Notes under the pieces: model-generated
Told to the model about the DNA's origin: nothing
Databases searched by the model: none
What the model saw: the letters and a program-made list of their open reading frames with translations, nothing else
Origin: Microcaldota archaeon
Lineage (GTDB): Archaea > Micrarchaeota > Micrarchaeia > Micrarchaeales > Micrarchaeaceae
NCBI GenBank assembly: GCA_021785805.1
Contig: JAJYEJ010000009.1
Coordinates: forward strand, 1 to 22,493
Reading direction: 5' to 3'
DNA: 22,493 nucleotides
Made by a program: the position numbers and the translations under genes
Shown here: piece after piece, positions 1 through 6,963 of the stretch
Position numbering within the stretch: position 1 is the stretch's first letter
Layout of the letters: each line of letters begins with the position of its first letter

Positions 1-383
1 TCGGATCTAAACTCCGAAAAAGGATATGTGCTTACCAAGTCCAGTGCGCCGGTTCTAGATGGAAAAAGGGCATCCATACCAATATCAGTATTCCTCTATC
101 TGCTATCCTAAGCGGTGCAATCCGGCGGTTCGCTCGGCTCGCCCAGTAGCTATCGCCTCCCGGCTCGCTCGCAGCGATCGCCTCAGCACAGGCCCAGCTC
201 CGCACTGATCGAAGCAAGTGGTCCTCTCTCGGGGAGGCATATCTTTCTATAAGCCGAAACGGGGAGTGTTGGCAGTATGACATCCGATGTCCCTTATGTA
301 AAGCAGTTCAATGGAAGCCTATGTGTCGCTGCTTTCTTCGAAATGGTTTCGCTTCTTATGGTGTCGAGTAAGGCATCGAAAGG
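1..383. other. Leading region without a convincing gene
   Basis: I see no recognisable gene here. An 83-codon frame exists on the minus strand (32-283), but its composition (many Arg, Trp and Ser, no domain) is not protein-like. The interval 110-240 is GC-rich and repetitive: GCCTCCC at 155-161 pairs perfectly with GGGAGGC at 232-238, and the words CTATCGCCTC and CGATCGCCTC recur inside and beside it. Small hairpins also occur at 279-291 (GACAT/ATGTC) and 339-351 (CGAAA/TTTCG). The second lies just past the stop of the beta-propeller gene and could mark its 3' end. I could not match any part to SRP RNA, RNase P RNA or 5S rRNA by their conserved motifs. Confidence 0.5.
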
Positions 384-1817
384 TCAAGATGAGACTACTG
401 GTCCCGGGCTGGGCACAACTACATTCGCGATATAGGCACCGGACGAGGCTGAGATGATCGAAACGGTAGTGCCGCCACACGCATTAGACGCTATAATCCT
501 GGATCCGTCTGTGGAAACGGTGAGCGGACTTTGTCCCCCTCCTAGGAAGCACTCAGTCAAGCCCCCTATATAATTTTGGGGCTGATTGTTCGATATCGAC
601 ACAGGAAGGATGTACCCATTGCTTCCGCAGAAGTACCATACATATACATAATCACCATTTGGGTTCATGGCAATGGCTGAAGTGGAGCCGCAGTTTGCAA
701 CTAACTGCGTGCTTAATGTATTGACCACTTGGTTGTCGGATAAGTCTACCTTATACAAATGGTTGTTAAAGTCCACTACGTACAAGTATTTTCCATCTGG
801 GGTTACCGCTATGCCTTGGGCCTGTAACGTCGAAGGAAGGTTTATGTAAGAAACGGCATGCGTAGCAGTAGATACTACAGCTATCTGATTTGCCCCGGAC
901 TGGCCGCTACAACTGCTCGTCAGACATGACACATAAAGAGTGCTCCCGTCAGGATTAAGCGCCATATAGGTCCCGCTGCTTGTCGGGAACACTATCATAT
1001 TGCTTACATCTAAATTTCCATTTACGGGATTCGTACTCATGGTCAATAGGTCCTCATGGCCAGAACACGTATCGTAACCGCTCGCGTAGAGGGAGGAACC
1101 TCCAGGGGAAAGCGTGATGAACGACTCACTTGCGCAGGATCCTCCATTAACGTAATAATTTATCCCTGTTTTTGTAGACGTGTCAAAAAGCCCTAGATAT
1201 CCATTGCTTCCTCCCCAAAGATTTCCAGATTCGAAGGCAAGGCCGCCTACACCGTCATAAGAGGGCATGGTGGCTGTGTAAAGGATATCTCCGCTGCTTT
1301 CCGCTATCGCATAGATAGTGTTAGTCCCGCTAATCACATATGCGGTTCCTACCCCATTAGTGAGAACAGAGACAGACGTAGTTATCGCGGCCATCTTAGC
1401 AATCAGGTCGCTCTGCCCTGCCTGGTCGTATTCCACCCACAGATAACCGGAGAACTGGGAGCCGATGGTGCTTGACGATACCGGGCACGTTACGTCTACG
1501 GTCTCCTGTTGCCCGGGCTGTAAATCGCTCGAACCTGAGGCTACAAATGAACTTGGTGCGCTAGAACTTGTCGTGCATGCGAATCCCACTACAGTGACAT
1601 TCGGTCCCTGATATCCAAAAGTGAATGCTAGAACCCCACTGGAATCGAGAAGAGGGTTAGAGCACAGGTAACCGGGCCCTGCAACGCATGTCCCTCCCAG
1701 GAAGTTCGCCCCGTTGAATATGCCGAGGCTGTAGAGTGCACCCAGGACCACAGCCACTATGAGGATGGCCCATCCATACGTCATGAGATACTCCATCGCG
1801 GACTGTGCCTTGATCAT
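384..1817 (-). CDS. Surface beta-propeller protein with pilin-like N-terminus
   Basis: A 477-residue secreted or pilus-like surface protein. Residues 1-35 are a short positive head (MIKAQSAMEYL) followed by a long hydrophobic helix, the class III/type IV pilin-like signal of archaea. Residues 40-140 form a conserved module with Cys44, Cys52, Cys81 and Cys111 and the motif SGYLWVEYDQAGQSD. Residues 150-470 look like a YVTN-type beta-propeller: blades repeat a proline/aspartate-glycine strand pattern, for example LSPGGSSLYASG (237-248), LNPDGSTLYVSC (287-298), VTPDGKYLYVVD (338-349) and MNPNGDYVYVWY (384-395). The first 140 residues are nearly identical to those of the protein at 20505-22139, while the rest is unrelated. 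GAGGAC lies just before the ATG, and a TATA-like TTAATATA (1852-1859) is centred about 38 bp upstream. Role in adhesion or the cell surface is inferred; the ligand is unknown. Confidence 0.85.
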   Translation of the reverse strand: MIKAQSAMEYLMTYGWAILIVAVVLGALYSLGIFNGANFLGGTCVAGPGYLCSNPLLDSSGVLAFTFGYQGPNVTVVGFACTTSSSAPSSFVASGSSDLQPGQQETVDVTCPVSSSTIGSQFSGYLWVEYDQAGQSDLIAKMAAITTSVSVLTNGVGTAYVISGTNTIYAIAESSGDILYTATMPSYDGVGGLAFESGNLWGGSNGYLGLFDTSTKTGINYYVNGGSCASESFITLSPGGSSLYASGYDTCSGHEDLLTMSTNPVNGNLDVSNMIVFPTSSGTYMALNPDGSTLYVSCLTSSCSGQSGANQIAVVSTATHAVSYINLPSTLQAQGIAVTPDGKYLYVVDFNNHLYKVDLSDNQVVNTLSTQLVANCGSTSAIAMNPNGDYVYVWYFCGSNGYILPVSISNNQPQNYIGGLTECFLGGGQSPLTVSTDGSRIIASNACGGTTVSIISASSGAYIANVVVPSPGPVVSS

Positions 1818-1851
1818 GTCCTCATTCCCCTAATACCGTGAAACAGCAAGG

Positions 1852-1859
1852 TTAATATA
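1852..1859 (-). promoter_or_regulatory. TATA box of the beta-propeller surface gene
   Basis: Read on the minus strand this is TATATTAA, centred about 38 bp before the ATG at 1817. It fits an archaeal TATA element giving a leader of roughly 10-12 nt that holds a weak Shine-Dalgarno (GAGGAC). Confidence 0.5.
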
Positions 1860-1891
1860 CCTAACCATCAGATTAAATACGAATCTGTCTT

Positions 1892-1899
1892 TTCTTAAA
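1892..1899 (+). promoter_or_regulatory. TATA box of the uL30-uL15 operon
   Basis: TTCTTAAA centred about 34 bp before the ATG at 1930. The same spacing recurs at several other genes in the window. It supports the ATG at 1930 over the in-frame GTG at 1921, which would lie at or before the expected transcription start. Confidence 0.5.
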
Positions 1900-1929
1900 T
1901 GGATTCGAGCATTACAGCGCGTGTTTTTC

Positions 1930-2355
1930 ATGAAACAAGCCGAGCTATTAAACAAAGTCGTCGCCGCAGTAAGGATTCGCGGTACGGTAAACGTAAGGGG
2001 CAGCATAGCCGAGACACTCTCAAGGCTACACTTGAAGCACCCGAACAACTGCACGATAATAAAGGTGAACGTGGCGTACTTGGGTATGTTGAAGAAGTGC
2101 AGCAACCACATCGCCTATGGCGAGGTGGAAGAAGGGACCTTGTCCAAGCTGCTTACAAAAGGTGGCATGAATACCGATGCAAAGTCGCTCATGGACGGCA
2201 AGGCGGATGCGAAGGAGCTCAAGGAGTTCCTGCCGGTGAGGCTGCATCCTCCAAAGCACGGTTACAAGAGCACCAAGCTCAATGTAAAGCAGGGGGGCTC
2301 TCTGGGATACATGGAAAAGAAGGACCTAAGCTCCCTGATAAACAGGATGGTGTAG
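1930..2355 (+). CDS. rpl30: Large-subunit ribosomal protein uL30 (archaeal L30/L7e type)
   Basis: About 141 residues from the ATG at 1930; a GTG three codons upstream (1921) is an alternative. The protein begins with an archaeal L30 core (AVVRIRGTVNVR-like: VVAAVRIRGTVNVRGSIAET), then LHLKHPNNCTII and YLGMLKKCSNHIAYGEVEE, and ends with a GGSLGYMEKKDLSSLINRMV tail. Its length fits the archaeal form, which is longer than the roughly 60-residue bacterial protein. It binds 23S rRNA in the large subunit. The uL15 gene follows after two bases, so the two are surely co-transcribed. This is the end of the archaeal spc-type order, but secY, the usual next gene, is absent here. Confidence 0.93.
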   Translation: MKQAELLNKVVAAVRIRGTVNVRGSIAETLSRLHLKHPNNCTIIKVNVAYLGMLKKCSNHIAYGEVEEGTLSKLLTKGGMNTDAKSLMDGKADAKELKEFLPVRLHPPKHGYKSTKLNVKQGGSLGYMEKKDLSSLINRMV

Positions 2356-2357
2356 TT

Positions 2358-2801
2358 ATGGTAGTCAGAAAGGACAAGAGGAACCGGAAGTACCACGGCA
2401 CAAGGAGATGGGGAGTCGGGAACATCAAGAACAACAGGGGAGCAGGAGGCCATGGCGGATTCGGAGAGGTCAACAGGTTAAGGAAGCACGATTGGACATA
2501 TATAACGGCAAAGGCGCCGGAGCTCATAAAGAAGAGGGGATTCGCCCCATACAGGAAGAGGGAGCTAAAGGAGATAAACTTAAGGCAGATAAGCGTCATG
2601 GCTGAAGGGAAGAGCGAGATAGAGCTGAGGAACTATAAGGTCCTGAGCAACGGGGAGCTCAGCAAGCCGATAAAGATAAAGGCAAGCGGCTTCACAAGGC
2701 AGGCGCTTGAGAAGATAAAGAGCAAGGGAGGCGAGGCGATAGCGATGAAGGCCGCAGAGGATAAGGCCCCAGCAAAGGAATCCGGGCATGCGAATGCCTA
2801 A
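2358..2801 (+). CDS. rpl15: Large-subunit ribosomal protein uL15
   Basis: 147 residues. The basic glycine-rich N-terminus is diagnostic: MVVRKDKRNRKYHGTRRWG followed by GNIKNNRGAGGHGGFGE, as in archaeal L15. The centre (KRELKEINLRQI) and the later KIKASGFTRQALEKIKSKGG match the family's C-terminal globular part. The protein helps late assembly of the large subunit. The start is the ATG two bases after the uL30 stop; the frame stays open upstream to 1899, but that stretch is only uL30 read in another frame. A short Ala/Lys/Glu-rich tail (residues 130-147) extends the protein. A glycosyltransferase gene follows, 135 bp later and with its own promoter, instead of secY. Confidence 0.94.
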   Translation: MVVRKDKRNRKYHGTRRWGVGNIKNNRGAGGHGGFGEVNRLRKHDWTYITAKAPELIKKRGFAPYRKRELKEINLRQISVMAEGKSEIELRNYKVLSNGELSKPIKIKASGFTRQALEKIKSKGGEAIAMKAAEDKAPAKESGHANA

Positions 2802-2890
2802 CCATAACCTTAAATATTATAAGCGATATATCATATCTGAAAGGCTTGTTCTAAAGACCAAAGACCGTTCAAAATGAGAAATAGGACTGG

Positions 2891-2898
2891 TTATTAAA
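2891..2898 (+). promoter_or_regulatory. TATA box and strong Shine-Dalgarno of the GT4 gene
   Basis: TTATTAAA is centred about 42 bp before the ATG at 2937, and AAAGGAGG (2926-2933) lies four bases before that ATG. An AT-rich TTAAATATTATAA run at 2810-2822 is another possible promoter. The gene is thus probably transcribed separately from the ribosomal pair. Confidence 0.45.
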
Positions 2899-2936
2899 CC
2901 GATCAGTCAATTAGTAAGACATACAAAGGAGGAATC

Positions 2937-4097
2937 ATGGAATCCTTAAATATAGCATTCTACACGGATAGCTTCCTGCCTGCGCATGATGGCGTAGTAA
3001 CGTCCATACTTAACTTCAAGGCTGAGTTGGAGAAGAGGGGGCACACAGTATACGTGTTCGCCAGCGGCAACAGCTCGACGAAGAGCCACATAGGCGGCCA
3101 GAAGAACGTCTACATAACCAGGAGCTTGAAGTTCAACAGGTATCCGCAGTACAACGTTGCGCTTACCCCGTTCCTGTCATCGCTCAAGTTGAAGGAACTC
3201 GAGCCTGACATAATACATGCACATACGCCATTTACCATGGGGGTATCGGCACTTGCGCTTGCAAGGCTCAACAAGATACCGATAACCAGCACATTCCACA
3301 CCCTTTTCACGGACAAGGGCATAATAGCCAACTACCTGTCTAAAAGGGCAAGCAAGGTCCTCTCGAAATATTCGTGGAGGTATGCGAAATTCTTCTACAA
3401 CAGGTGCAACAGCGTGATAGCGCCGAGCATGACGGTGAAGCAGCTTCTGCTCAACGAGGGCATAGAAAATATCAGTGTCGTTCCGAACAGCGTCGACACG
3501 GATAAGTTCAATCCTGAGGTCGATGGGAGAGCGGTCAGGAAACGCCTTCTGGGGAAGGATCATGAGAAGCTGGTGCTGTATGTGGGGAGGATAAGCAAGG
3601 AGAAGAAGATAAGCGTACTCCTGAAGGCGGCGATGCGGATGTCAGACAAAAAGGTAAAGTTTGTGCTTGTGGGGACCGGACCGGCGATGTCCCACTACAC
3701 CTCGATGGCACGCAGGCTTGGCCTAGGCGATGTGTTGACATTCGAAGGTTTCGTGAGCGACAAAGCTCTTCCGAAGTACTACGCCGCTGCAGATGCGTTC
3801 TGCATACCGTCTACATTCGAGACGCAGGGAATAGTGTCATTGGAAGCGATGGCTTGTGGAAAGCCAGTCGTGGGGGCGGACTGGAGGGCCCTTCATGAAA
3901 TCATAAAAGACGGAAGGAACGGCGAGAAGTTCAACGCCGGAGACAGCGCGGAATGCGCAAGGAAGCTAGAAAAGGTTTTAAATAACATAGGCTCATATAA
4001 GGAGACTGTAAGGACAGCAAAGCAGTACTCGATAGAGGCGACGACTGATAAGTTATTAAAGGTATACAGGGAAACAATAAACAACATGACTGTATGA
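2937..4097 (+). CDS. Glycosyltransferase, GT4 family (GT-B fold)
   Basis: 386 residues, normal for GT4. The N-terminal Rossmann domain has the usual opening (NIAFYTDSFLPAHDGV, residues 5-20) and DIIHAHTPF (91-99), the acceptor-side loop seen in glycolipid transferases. A strand reading SVVPNSVDTDKFNP (180-193) marks the domain border. The C-terminal domain holds LYVGRISKEKKISVLLKA (214-231), LVGTGP (244-249) and the EX7E motif (Glu295 and Glu303) that binds the nucleotide sugar, followed by AMACGKPVV. The closest named types are diacylglycerol/phosphatidylinositol glycosyltransferases, so a role in glycolipid or surface glycan synthesis at the inner membrane face is likely, but donor and acceptor cannot be told. 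An AAAGGAGG Shine-Dalgarno fixes the start. Confidence 0.9.
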   Translation: MESLNIAFYTDSFLPAHDGVVTSILNFKAELEKRGHTVYVFASGNSSTKSHIGGQKNVYITRSLKFNRYPQYNVALTPFLSSLKLKELEPDIIHAHTPFTMGVSALALARLNKIPITSTFHTLFTDKGIIANYLSKRASKVLSKYSWRYAKFFYNRCNSVIAPSMTVKQLLLNEGIENISVVPNSVDTDKFNPEVDGRAVRKRLLGKDHEKLVLYVGRISKEKKISVLLKAAMRMSDKKVKFVLVGTGPAMSHYTSMARRLGLGDVLTFEGFVSDKALPKYYAAADAFCIPSTFETQGIVSLEAMACGKPVVGADWRALHEIIKDGRNGEKFNAGDSAECARKLEKVLNNIGSYKETVRTAKQYSIEATTDKLLKVYRETINNMTV

Positions 4098-4167
4098 CTT
4101 TTACTGAATAAGTATCTACAAGTTTCTATTCGTAATACACACGATTTGTAACACAGCAGGCGATTAA

Positions 4168-4929
4168 CTGAACGAAACGGCAACTACGGAGCAGAATGCT
4201 GCTATAAAGAACGAGCCGCAAGGCGTGCAGCAGGCGAAGGAACCAAAACCTTTGCCGCAGCGCCCTCCTCAGCAAGGACAGGGCGAGAACAAGGGCAGCC
4301 CGTTGAACGATGCTATAAAGAACTCGAAGAACCCGGAGGTCACGCAGGCCAAGACCGAGATAGACGAATTGAAGAAGCAGCGCAGCGACATAATAGTGAA
4401 GATAAAGGGCAATAGGAGGAAGCTCAGCTACAAAGAGGCTGAATCGGCGGCTATAGCGAAACTTCTCGAGATAGAGAAGCAGAAAGGCACATCCGAAGCT
4501 AAGAAAAGGAAGATCGGGCATCTGAAGAGGATGAAGCAGAGGCTCGAGTTCAAGATATCGACAGAAGCGTCGTCCCTCGCCGCGGAGAAGGACCTGGTCA
4601 GGAAGATAGGCGAAATCAACGCGGAGCTTGACGAGGCATACAAAGTAATAAGGCTCGAAAGGAAGTCTGAACTGGTAAAGGGGGACCTAGAGGAATGCAG
4701 GACGAACATAGACCAGTTCAGCAAGCAGGTGGCTGAGATGGACAAGAAGCTCGACGAGCTTTACGGTAAGATAAGGAGGCTGCTCGGCAGGGAAGGCTTT
4801 GCAGCCAAGCAACAGATGCCGCAGAGGCAGAAGAAGCAGGTGCAGCAGTCGCAGGAGATAAACCTGGAGGACATAGCGGTAATAAAGAAGAAACCAGCAA
4901 AGAAGGTAGAATCGGAGGAACCTATCTGA
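4168..4929 (+). CDS. Coiled-coil protein, COG1340-like, with uncertain start
   Basis: The first conventional start is the GTG at 4225 (234 residues). The frame is open back to a TAA at 4165-4167, and those 19 extra codons (LNETATTEQNAAIKNEPQG) have the same Gln/Glu/Asn/Ala-rich character as what follows, so translation may begin at the CTG at 4168. The N-terminal 40 residues are disordered (Pro/Gln-rich). Then comes a long coiled coil (ELKKQRSDIIVKIKGNRR onward) with RLEFKISTEASSLAAEKDLV, which resembles the conserved 'LEWK-QT-LS-EKELV' stretch of the archaeal coiled-coil family COG1340, and ends in a basic, Gln-rich tail. Function is not known for that family; a scaffold role is a guess. It stands alone between the GT4 gene and aCPSF2. 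Confidence 0.75.
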   Translation: MNETATTEQNAAIKNEPQGVQQAKEPKPLPQRPPQQGQGENKGSPLNDAIKNSKNPEVTQAKTEIDELKKQRSDIIVKIKGNRRKLSYKEAESAAIAKLLEIEKQKGTSEAKKRKIGHLKRMKQRLEFKISTEASSLAAEKDLVRKIGEINAELDEAYKVIRLERKSELVKGDLEECRTNIDQFSKQVAEMDKKLDELYGKIRRLLGREGFAAKQQMPQRQKKQVQQSQEINLEDIAVIKKKPAKKVESEEPI

Positions 4930-5022
4930 CCGCGGCTCAGCCAAGGCCATATTGGTATCTCCAATAGGGAAAGTGCAGGAGTTATAGGAAACTAAGCTAC
5001 ACTGTAAGAAGCGTACGCTATA

Positions 5023-5091
5023 ATGAAAAGAAAACAAGAAAGAAAAATAAAAACAAGAATAAAAACAAAGGATTTACAAAAGGAGATTTAA
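5023..5091 (+). CDS. Possible 22-codon upstream ORF overlapping the aCPSF2 start
   Basis: An ATG at 5023 opens a frame for 22 Lys/Arg-rich codons (MKRKQERKIKTRIKTKDLQK...) and ends with TAA at 5089-5091, whose last A is the first base of the aCPSF2 ATG (TAATG overlap). The Shine-Dalgarno of aCPSF2 lies inside it. This geometry would allow translational coupling. The ORF may equally be chance in an A-rich leader: TATAAT at 5020-5025 overlaps its ATG and could be a promoter element, in which case the ORF would not be transcribed in full. No conservation data are available. Confidence 0.25.
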   Translation: MKRKQERKIKTRIKTKDLQKEI

Positions 5092-6398
5092 TGAAAATTA
5101 CATTTTTTGGAGGAGCAGAAGAGGTAGGGAGGAGTTGCATAATGATAAGCTCTGGCAGGACAAGGGTCCTGCTGGATTCCGGCGTCAAGCCGGAGGACAA
5201 CTCGCCGCCTCAGATAGATGACAAACGGCTGAAGGAAGTGGATGCGATACTGATATCGCATGCGCACATGGACCATTGTGCATATCTGCCACACATATAC
5301 TCGAAGGGCTACAAGGGGTTGACATACACGACAAAGCCAACAATGGAGCTCATGAACGTGTTGATAGCGGACTACATGCACCTTGCAAACCCCCCCGACG
5401 TGACAAAGGAGGGTCTGACAGCGCTCGGCAAGCATTTCAAGATACTCGATTACAGGAAGGAGTTCCAGATCGGGGACCTGAAGTGCGAGTTCATACCTGC
5501 AGGCCACATCATAGGGAGCGCCCTGATAAGGGTAAGCGACGGAAAGCATACCGTGGTGTATACGGGTGACATAAACCTAACGCACACGAGGCTGCTAGAG
5601 GGAGCGGACCTGAAGGACATTACAGCTGATACCCTGATAACCGAATCAACATACGGAGGCAAAGAGGACGTCAAGGCCAACGAGAAGGAACAGGCCCCGC
5701 TGTTCATGAAGAGCATCAAGGACACGATACTGCAGGGAGGGAAGATAATCATACCCAGCTTCGCTGTCGGAAGGGCGCAGGAAGTGCTGCTGTTCCTTGA
5801 CGACTACATAAACTCCGGCCTTATACCCAAGGTTCCTGTCTACGTCGACGGCATGATAAACAAGACCATGAAGATACACCGGCATAATGTCATATTCTGC
5901 AGAAAGGAACTGCAGATGAAGATACTGATGAGCGATTACGACCCCTTCAGGAGCCCAAATTTCACCCCGATAGAGAGCAGGGCTCAAAGGGAGGAGATAA
6001 CGAAGAAGGATCAGAGCTGCATAGTCGTGACTACCAGCGGAATGGTCACCGGAGGACCGGTACTCCACTATCTGAAGAGATGGGGCGGAAACAGCGTCAA
6101 CAAGCTCACGCTGATAGGATACCAGCCTAAAGGCACAAGGGGCAGGGCGCTCCAGGACGGGGAGAGGGAGCTGATGATCGATAGGAGGAAGGTGCAGATA
6201 GGGCTGAAGGTCGAGACCTTCCATATGTCGGCACACGCCGACAGGAAGCAGCTGGAGCTGATACCAAAGAAGGTGAAGGGCGTACAGCGCGTATTTATTG
6301 TCCATGGCGAAAAGGAAAAATCAGAAGACCTTAAAAAGCTGCTGGAGAAAAGCTTTGATGTAGTGGTTCCGAGGATAGGGGAGGAATACGAGATATAG
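5091..6398 (+). CDS. aCPSF2-type beta-CASP ribonuclease
   Basis: 435 residues. A metallo-beta-lactamase core carries HAHMDH (57-62) for two zinc ions, His138 in AGHIIGS and Asp160 in YTGDINLT. The beta-CASP insert follows, with motif A in TESTYGG (Glu185), motif B in HMSAHAD (His382) and motif C in IVHGEKEK (His405). The N-terminal KH domains of aCPSF1 are absent, so this is the shorter aCPSF2 group, whose characterised members are endo- and/or 5'-3' exoribonucleases related to the mRNA 3'-end factor CPSF73. It likely acts in cytoplasmic RNA processing and decay. AAGGAGA (5080-5086) sits four bases before the ATG. The leader from about 5025 to 5090 is almost free of C and T, so probably unstructured. 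Confidence 0.93.
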   Translation: MKITFFGGAEEVGRSCIMISSGRTRVLLDSGVKPEDNSPPQIDDKRLKEVDAILISHAHMDHCAYLPHIYSKGYKGLTYTTKPTMELMNVLIADYMHLANPPDVTKEGLTALGKHFKILDYRKEFQIGDLKCEFIPAGHIIGSALIRVSDGKHTVVYTGDINLTHTRLLEGADLKDITADTLITESTYGGKEDVKANEKEQAPLFMKSIKDTILQGGKIIIPSFAVGRAQEVLLFLDDYINSGLIPKVPVYVDGMINKTMKIHRHNVIFCRKELQMKILMSDYDPFRSPNFTPIESRAQREEITKKDQSCIVVTTSGMVTGGPVLHYLKRWGGNSVNKLTLIGYQPKGTRGRALQDGERELMIDRRKVQIGLKVETFHMSAHADRKQLELIPKKVKGVQRVFIVHGEKEKSEDLKKLLEKSFDVVVPRIGEEYEI

Positions 6399-6401
6399 CC
6401 G

Positions 6402-6442
6402 CATATCGGGGCGGATATGGAATCATGGGGTCGGGCTCCATA
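6402..6442 (+). other. Two nested hairpins after aCPSF2
   Basis: CATATC (6402-6407) pairs with GATATG (6414-6419), and TATGGA (6416-6421) pairs with TCCATA (6437-6442). The two structures share bases and exclude each other. They lie just past the aCPSF2 stop and may serve at its 3' end; there is no clear U tract. Confidence 0.3.
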
Positions 6443-6471
6443 TACACCTATTGTCGTGCACGGACAGAAGG

Positions 6472-6479
6472 TATAAAAA
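6472..6479 (+). promoter_or_regulatory. Strong TATA box (TATAAAAA) before the small basic protein gene
   Basis: TATAAAAA is the best TATA match in the window, centred about 41 bp before the GTG at 6517. The predicted leader contains GGTGAG (6506-6511), an archaeal Shine-Dalgarno-like site five bases before the start. Confidence 0.55.
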
Positions 6480-6516
6480 GGCTTGAGACAGAAGGACTCC
6501 AATCTGGTGAGTAATC

Positions 6517-6894
6517 GTGGCAGGAGCAGGAGGGGCAAAAAAGGCGAAATTGACCAAAGAGCTAGAGGAGATACGGCGAATGCGTGAGCTTGGGCAGATA
6601 CTTAAGGTGGGCGACGTTGAGAATGCACTTCTCTCTAATGCCGCAAAAGACTCAGAGACCGTAAACGAGAATGTGCTTGACACGCTACTGAACAACGCAA
6701 ACTCCGCGCAACCTAGCGCTAACGCGCTGGAGATAATAGAGAGGCTTACGACCACGACTGACCATGGGGAAACGATAGTGAAAAGCAAGAGGATAAAGGT
6801 GCAGAAGACGAAGAAGGGTAGCCTCAAGGTAAAAAGGATGTTCCATTTCATAAAGAAGAGGAAGAACGAGAAGAGACCAGGAAAGAGGCGCTGA
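6517..6894 (+). CDS. Small basic protein of unknown function
   Basis: 125 residues from a GTG start chosen because GGTGAG lies just before it and a strong TATA box further upstream. I do not recognise the family. Residues 1-35 are a charged helix (AKLTKELEEIRRMRELGQIL). Residues 36-85 are polar with Asn/Ala-rich helices (ALLSNAAKDSETVNENVLDT). Residues 90-125 are strongly basic with many Lys and Arg, ending in KRKNEKRPGKRR, which suggests binding to RNA, DNA or ribosomes. No membrane segment, Cys pair or enzyme motif is visible. Neighbours are aCPSF2 and a membrane protein, each with its own promoter, so context adds little beyond a possible link to RNA metabolism. Confidence 0.75.
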   Translation: MAGAGGAKKAKLTKELEEIRRMRELGQILKVGDVENALLSNAAKDSETVNENVLDTLLNNANSAQPSANALEIIERLTTTTDHGETIVKSKRIKVQKTKKGSLKVKRMFHFIKKRKNEKRPGKRR

Positions 6895-6926
6895 CCGGGC
6901 ACCTGCCGCCTTCGGGCTACCAAACG

Positions 6927-6934
6927 GTTTTAAG
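6927..6934 (+). promoter_or_regulatory. TATA box of the multi-pass membrane protein gene
   Basis: GTTTTAAG is centred about 34 bp before the ATG at 6964. It forms the loop of a small inverted repeat (AACGG/CCGTT, 6923-6939). Confidence 0.45.
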
Positions 6935-6963
6935 CCGTTCCTATCAATCATTATCGTGTTCAT

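Noticed and set aside
32..283. 83-codon minus-strand frame
   Set aside because: Composition dominated by Arg, Ser, Trp and Ala with no domain; lies over the GC-rich inverted repeat and lacks promoter or Shine-Dalgarno signals.
1899..2357. Upstream extension of the uL15 frame
   Set aside because: It is the uL30 gene read in another frame; the conserved uL15 sequence begins exactly at the ATG at 2358.
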